From CAYUXU01 sp964489695 (GTDB lineage: Bacteria; Bacillota_I; Bacilli_A; Erysipelotrichales; Erysipelotrichaceae): DNA of 64,000 nt. The stretch spans positions 1 to 64,000 of the forward strand of contig CAZAZP010000002.1 of the NCBI GenBank assembly GCA_964489695.1, read 5' to 3'. The translations under genes and the position numbers were made by a program. A model generated the notes under the pieces. It did not search any database, was not told the DNA's origin, and saw only the letters and a program-made list of their open reading frames with translations. This document shows, piece after piece, positions 61,440-64,000 of this stretch. The stretch's first letter is position 1. Every line of letters starts with the position of its first letter.

Positions 61440-61805
61440 ATGAAGTATTTTCCCGGAGCAATTGTTGAGGGTTTAGTGACTGGAATTAAGCCTTACGGTG
61501 CTTTTGTGGATATAGAAGGCAACGCTGGTTTAATTCATATTTCAGAAATAACTAGTGGCTATGTCAACGATGTCTATCGTTTTTTAAGTATCGGCGATAA
61601 AGTAACTGTCAAAATTCTTGATGTTGATCCCAAAAATAAACATTATCAATTATCATTAAAAGCTTTAAACCAGAAACGACTGTACTGGCATCGTCGGCAG
61701 TTAGTTTTCGGTGGCATCCCCCAGTTTACCCTCGGTTTTAAAACAGTGGCTGAGCAGCTACCGCATTGGTTAGCTGCAATTAATAAAGGAGTAAAAGATG
61801 ATTAA
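61440..61805 (+). CDS. S1-domain RNA-binding protein (YugI-like)
   Basis: A 121-residue protein with an N-terminal S1 domain (GAIVEGLVTGIKPYGAFVDIEG, GLIHISEI, IGDKVTVKILDVDPK, YQLSLK) and a basic C-terminal half. Similar small S1 proteins (YugI, GSP13) bind ribosomes or RNA, and yugI lies near pgi in Bacillus as here. The ATG at 61440 follows TGGAGTGAT. It overlaps pgi by eight bases. Confidence 0.9.
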   Translation: MKYFPGAIVEGLVTGIKPYGAFVDIEGNAGLIHISEITSGYVNDVYRFLSIGDKVTVKILDVDPKNKHYQLSLKALNQKRLYWHRRQLVFGGIPQFTLGFKTVAEQLPHWLAAINKGVKDD

Positions 61806-63063
61806 ACTGGATTTAAGTTATGCTGAGTTAGCCAGCGATTTAGCTAGTTATCAACCAGCGGTGATGGCTGCCCAAGCAGCACTAATGAATAAAACTGGCT
61901 TAGGTAACGATTATTTAGGTTGGTTAGATTGGCCAATTAATTATGACCAAGCTGAATTTGATCAAATTATTGCTTTAGGTAATGAAATTAAACAAAATGC
62001 TAATACCTTAGTTGTTTGTGGGATTGGTGGTTCTTATCTCGGAGCTCGAGCTGTGATTGACATGGTCCAAGGTCTTTATCCTGAACGTGATGTCGAAATA
62101 ATTTATTTGGGAAATAGTTTTTCCGCTCCCCATTTAATGCAAATTCTTAAATATCTTACGACGCGCAACGTTTATGTTAACGTTATTTCAAAATCAGGTA
62201 AAACTTTAGAAACAGCTTTATCTTTTCGTTATTTAAAGCATTTTATGGAAGATAAGTATGGGGCAGATAGTCAAAAGCGGATTATCGTCACGACTGATCC
62301 GCAAGCTGGTTTATTGAAAAAAATGGCTGATAAAAATGGTTATCGCACCTTAACGATTCCAGCTGATATTGGGGGCCGCTTTTCTGTTAATACCGCTGTG
62401 GGCTTATTACCTTTACAAGCAGCTGGAATTGATATTCAAGCTTTTATGACAGGCTTTAAAAATGGCTATGAGCGTTATCGCTCAGCTGATCTAAATGAGA
62501 ATCCAGCTTATCAATATGCGGTAGCCAGACGGATTTTAGAAAAACAAGGTAAGGGAGTTGAATTATTAGTTACTTATGAACCAGCCTTAGTCATTTTTGC
62601 AGAGTGGTGGAAACAACTATTTGGTGAATCAGAAGGTAAAGCGGAAAAAGGCATCTTTCCCGCTAGTGTGAATTTTTCTACTGATCTCCATTCGATGGGT
62701 CAATTCATTCAAGAGGGAACCAAGCTGTTATTTGAAACTATTATTCAAGTTGAAACTCCGATGAGTGATGATACTATTTTTTCTGTGAAAGATGATTTAG
62801 ATGAGTTGAATTATTTAGCTGGTAAAACTTTACAGGAAATTAATCAATCCGCTGCTTTAGGCACCTTAGCTGCCCATCATGAAGCGGGTATTAATTGTTT
62901 AGTGTTAACGATTAAAGATACGTCAGCTAGTTCGGTGGGAGAACTAATGTATTTCTTCTTTCAAGCGATTGCGCTGAGTGTCTATCTTTTAAAAGAAAAT
63001 CCTTTTGATCAACCAGGCGTCGAAGTCTACAAAGCTAAGATGCAAAATTTATTAAAAAAATAA
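61798..63063 (+). CDS. pgi: Glucose-6-phosphate isomerase
   Basis: Pgi interconverts glucose-6-phosphate and fructose-6-phosphate. The 421-residue protein has GIGGSYLGARAVIDMV (about 75), the phosphate-binding SKSGKTLETALSFR, GGRFSVNTAVGLLP and the late His-containing AAHHEAGINC and KENPFDQPGVEVYK. It is a little shorter than the 450-residue Bacillus form but has all the SIS motifs. It is the only central glycolytic enzyme in the window. Confidence 0.97.
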   Translation: MIKLDLSYAELASDLASYQPAVMAAQAALMNKTGLGNDYLGWLDWPINYDQAEFDQIIALGNEIKQNANTLVVCGIGGSYLGARAVIDMVQGLYPERDVEIIYLGNSFSAPHLMQILKYLTTRNVYVNVISKSGKTLETALSFRYLKHFMEDKYGADSQKRIIVTTDPQAGLLKKMADKNGYRTLTIPADIGGRFSVNTAVGLLPLQAAGIDIQAFMTGFKNGYERYRSADLNENPAYQYAVARRILEKQGKGVELLVTYEPALVIFAEWWKQLFGESEGKAEKGIFPASVNFSTDLHSMGQFIQEGTKLLFETIIQVETPMSDDTIFSVKDDLDELNYLAGKTLQEINQSAALGTLAAHHEAGINCLVLTIKDTSASSVGELMYFFFQAIALSVYLLKENPFDQPGVEVYKAKMQNLLKK

Positions 63064-63084
63064 ACTCGCTACTGCGAGTTTTTA
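63062..63084. terminator. Terminator between pgi and apbE
   Basis: AAACTCGC and GCGAGTTT pair around TACT, followed by TTTT on the plus strand. The stem overlaps the end of the convergent gene. Confidence 0.8.
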
Positions 63085-64000
63085 CTTTGGAATAGTTTAG
63101 AGTAAGGTAATAAATTATTCGTATAGGTTAAATATAAGCCATTTACGTTTTGAACCGCTACTTCAGCTACTTCAGCGAGTGGTTGTTCAGTAATCCAAAT
63201 CACCCCAATTGGTTCAGCTGGATGGGCTTGGTTATAAGTTTTAACAAAGTCTAAACCCCACTCATAGGAATTAATAAAGAAAGCCGTAGATAAGATATCA
63301 GCTAGTCCTGAATCATTTAAGATGATGACTACGGCGCGTTTGCCTTGGCTGGGGAATAGGGTGCTAGGATCAATTAGATGATGTTGGCGAACATCATGTT
63401 CATCAATATAAAAACGTTGATAATCACCGCTGGTTACCATCACCAGGTTGGCGGTGGTTTTTATCACATCTAAGCTTTGATTATCGCGCTTGGGACTTTC
63501 AATGCCTAAGCCCCAGGTGTCACCATTGCGTTTGGGACCCAAGATCTTAACATTCCCACCACCATTTATTATTCCATGAGTTAATCCAGCGGCGATTAAG
63601 GTTTCACTAAGTTTTTCTACAGCATAACCTTTAGCAATCGCTCCAACATCGAGTGATAACTTTGAATCCTTTATAAAAACAGTTTGGTTAACTTCATCAA
63701 TTTCAACATTTTGCCAGCCAGTATGCTTTTTGGCTTGTTCTAATTCTGCTAGTGGGGGAGTTAAATAACGTTCGCCCCTATTATTATAAATTATTCCCAT
63801 TTCACGATACTCATGCCAAATGTCGGTGAGGGCGCCTAAGGTGACATCAAAAGCACCAGCTGTTTCGTTAGTCCATTTCCGGGCTAACACTAATAAATCA
63901 ATAATGGGTTGAGCCACCTTTACCGGTGCTATACCGGCTTGCTCATTAATCGTTTTAATATTATTAATGTTTGGGTAAGGCTCTTCATTAAAACTATCAA
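63069..64000 (-). CDS. apbE: FAD:protein FMN transferase ApbE (partial, cut by window end)
   Basis: ApbE attaches FMN to Thr or Ser of target flavoproteins outside the membrane. The frame stays open to the window end, with an in-frame upstream stretch reading SFNEEPYPNI and INEQAG, so the start is beyond 64000; the GTG at 63917 is not the start. About 310 residues are visible, with ETAGAFDVTLGAL, LSLDVGAIAKGYAVEKL, INGGGNVKILG, and the HHLIDPSTLFPSQG region. Targets such as Rnf or NQR subunits or fumarate reductase-like proteins would lie outside. Confidence 0.95.
   Translation of the reverse strand, partial: DSFNEEPYPNINNIKTINEQAGIAPVKVAQPIIDLLVLARKWTNETAGAFDVTLGALTDIWHEYREMGIIYNNRGERYLTPPLAELEQAKKHTGWQNVEIDEVNQTVFIKDSKLSLDVGAIAKGYAVEKLSETLIAAGLTHGIINGGGNVKILGPKRNGDTWGLGIESPKRDNQSLDVIKTTANLVMVTSGDYQRFYIDEHDVRQHHLIDPSTLFPSQGKRAVVIILNDSGLADILSTAFFINSYEWGLDFVKTYNQAHPAEPIGVIWITEQPLAEVAEVAVQNVNGLYLTYTNNLLPYSKLFQSKNSQ

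Noticed and set aside
63917..63917. GTG start for apbE
   Set aside because: The frame stays open upstream to the window edge and reads ApbE-like sequence, so the gene is cut by the window, not started here.
1..64000. tRNA or rRNA genes, CRISPR arrays, insertion sequences, prophage, toxin-antitoxin or restriction systems
   Set aside because: No regularly spaced repeats, transposase or integrase motifs, or tRNA-like cloverleaves were seen; nearly all sequence is accounted for by housekeeping genes.

Overview
The window is a chromosomal housekeeping segment from a low-GC, walled member of the Bacillota. Peptidoglycan genes (PASTA-type PBP, mraY, murD, a class A PBP, rodZ, gpsB, a NodB deacetylase) show a wall. 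TGA is used as a stop (for example mraY, nadD, gpsB) and TGG for Trp, so this is not the Mycoplasma code. The RNase Y and RNase J family genes, a T-box leader, type B RNase P RNA, ypmB-dnaD-nth and yqeG-yqeH-yhbY-nadD-rsfS orders are Bacilli-like. The NadD-YqeK fusion and compact RecJ and DnaD suggest a lineage near Erysipelotrichia or other relatives of the mollicutes; that placement is inference. No spore-specific gene, phage, insertion sequence, CRISPR array, tRNA or rRNA gene was seen. Two runs of exactly 100 N (1577-1676 in murD, 7411-7510 in hisS) show a scaffolded draft.

Layout. 1-2000: end of a division/cell-wall cluster (PBP-mraY-murD). 2059-9874: comN-like, recJ, apt, rel, T-box, hisS, aspS. 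9892-10272: a structured RNA (6S-like candidate) and yneF. 10306-15340: plsY divergent from parE-parC. 15595-16963: a HAD phosphatase and an orphan ECF S-component. 16999-21546: the yqeG-type ribosome-assembly/NAD operon ending in mtnN. 21533-27340: a thioredoxin-fold protein, ypmB-dnaD-nth, and the convergent ponA-recU pair. 27516-33452: gpsB, rnpB, rodZ-pgsA-recA, rny-ymdB and a 58-residue ferredoxin. 33494-38804: miaB, a metal-site-degenerate RNase J paralogue and the FtsK/SpoIIIE translocase. 38811-43340: pncA-pncB (NAD salvage) divergent from an M16 peptidase pair. 43502-46475: an SSB-like protein, thyA-folA and an M29 aminopeptidase. 46640-48758: a radical-SAM protein and a cytosolic ceramidase-like protein. 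48855-52057: mscL, tgt-queA and a membrane protein. 52069-56379: an OYE-family flavin enzyme, an S9 peptidase overlapping a WYL regulator, and an orphan small protein. 56444-60638: two U32 proteins, a TrmH-type methyltransferase and a polysaccharide deacetylase. 60658-64000: Nfu-like, DUF212, S1 protein-pgi, and a cut-off apbE.

Functional threads. Three themes recur: tRNA and ribosome maturation (rnpB, miaB, tgt-queA, the U32 pair, TrmH, yqeH, yhbY, rsfS, hisS, aspS); wall growth and division (mraY, murD, ponA, gpsB, ypmB/tseB, rodZ, ftsK); and NAD and nucleotide supply (pncB, pncA, nadD-yqeK, apt, rel, thyA, folA, mtnN). I found no unmistakable new multi-gene system. The best candidates for new biology are the RNase J pseudoenzyme, the structured RNA between aspS and yneF, the operator-like repeats upstream of the SSB-like gene, the His-rich tail on HisS, the S9-WYL-orphan block and the cytosolic ceramidase-like protein.
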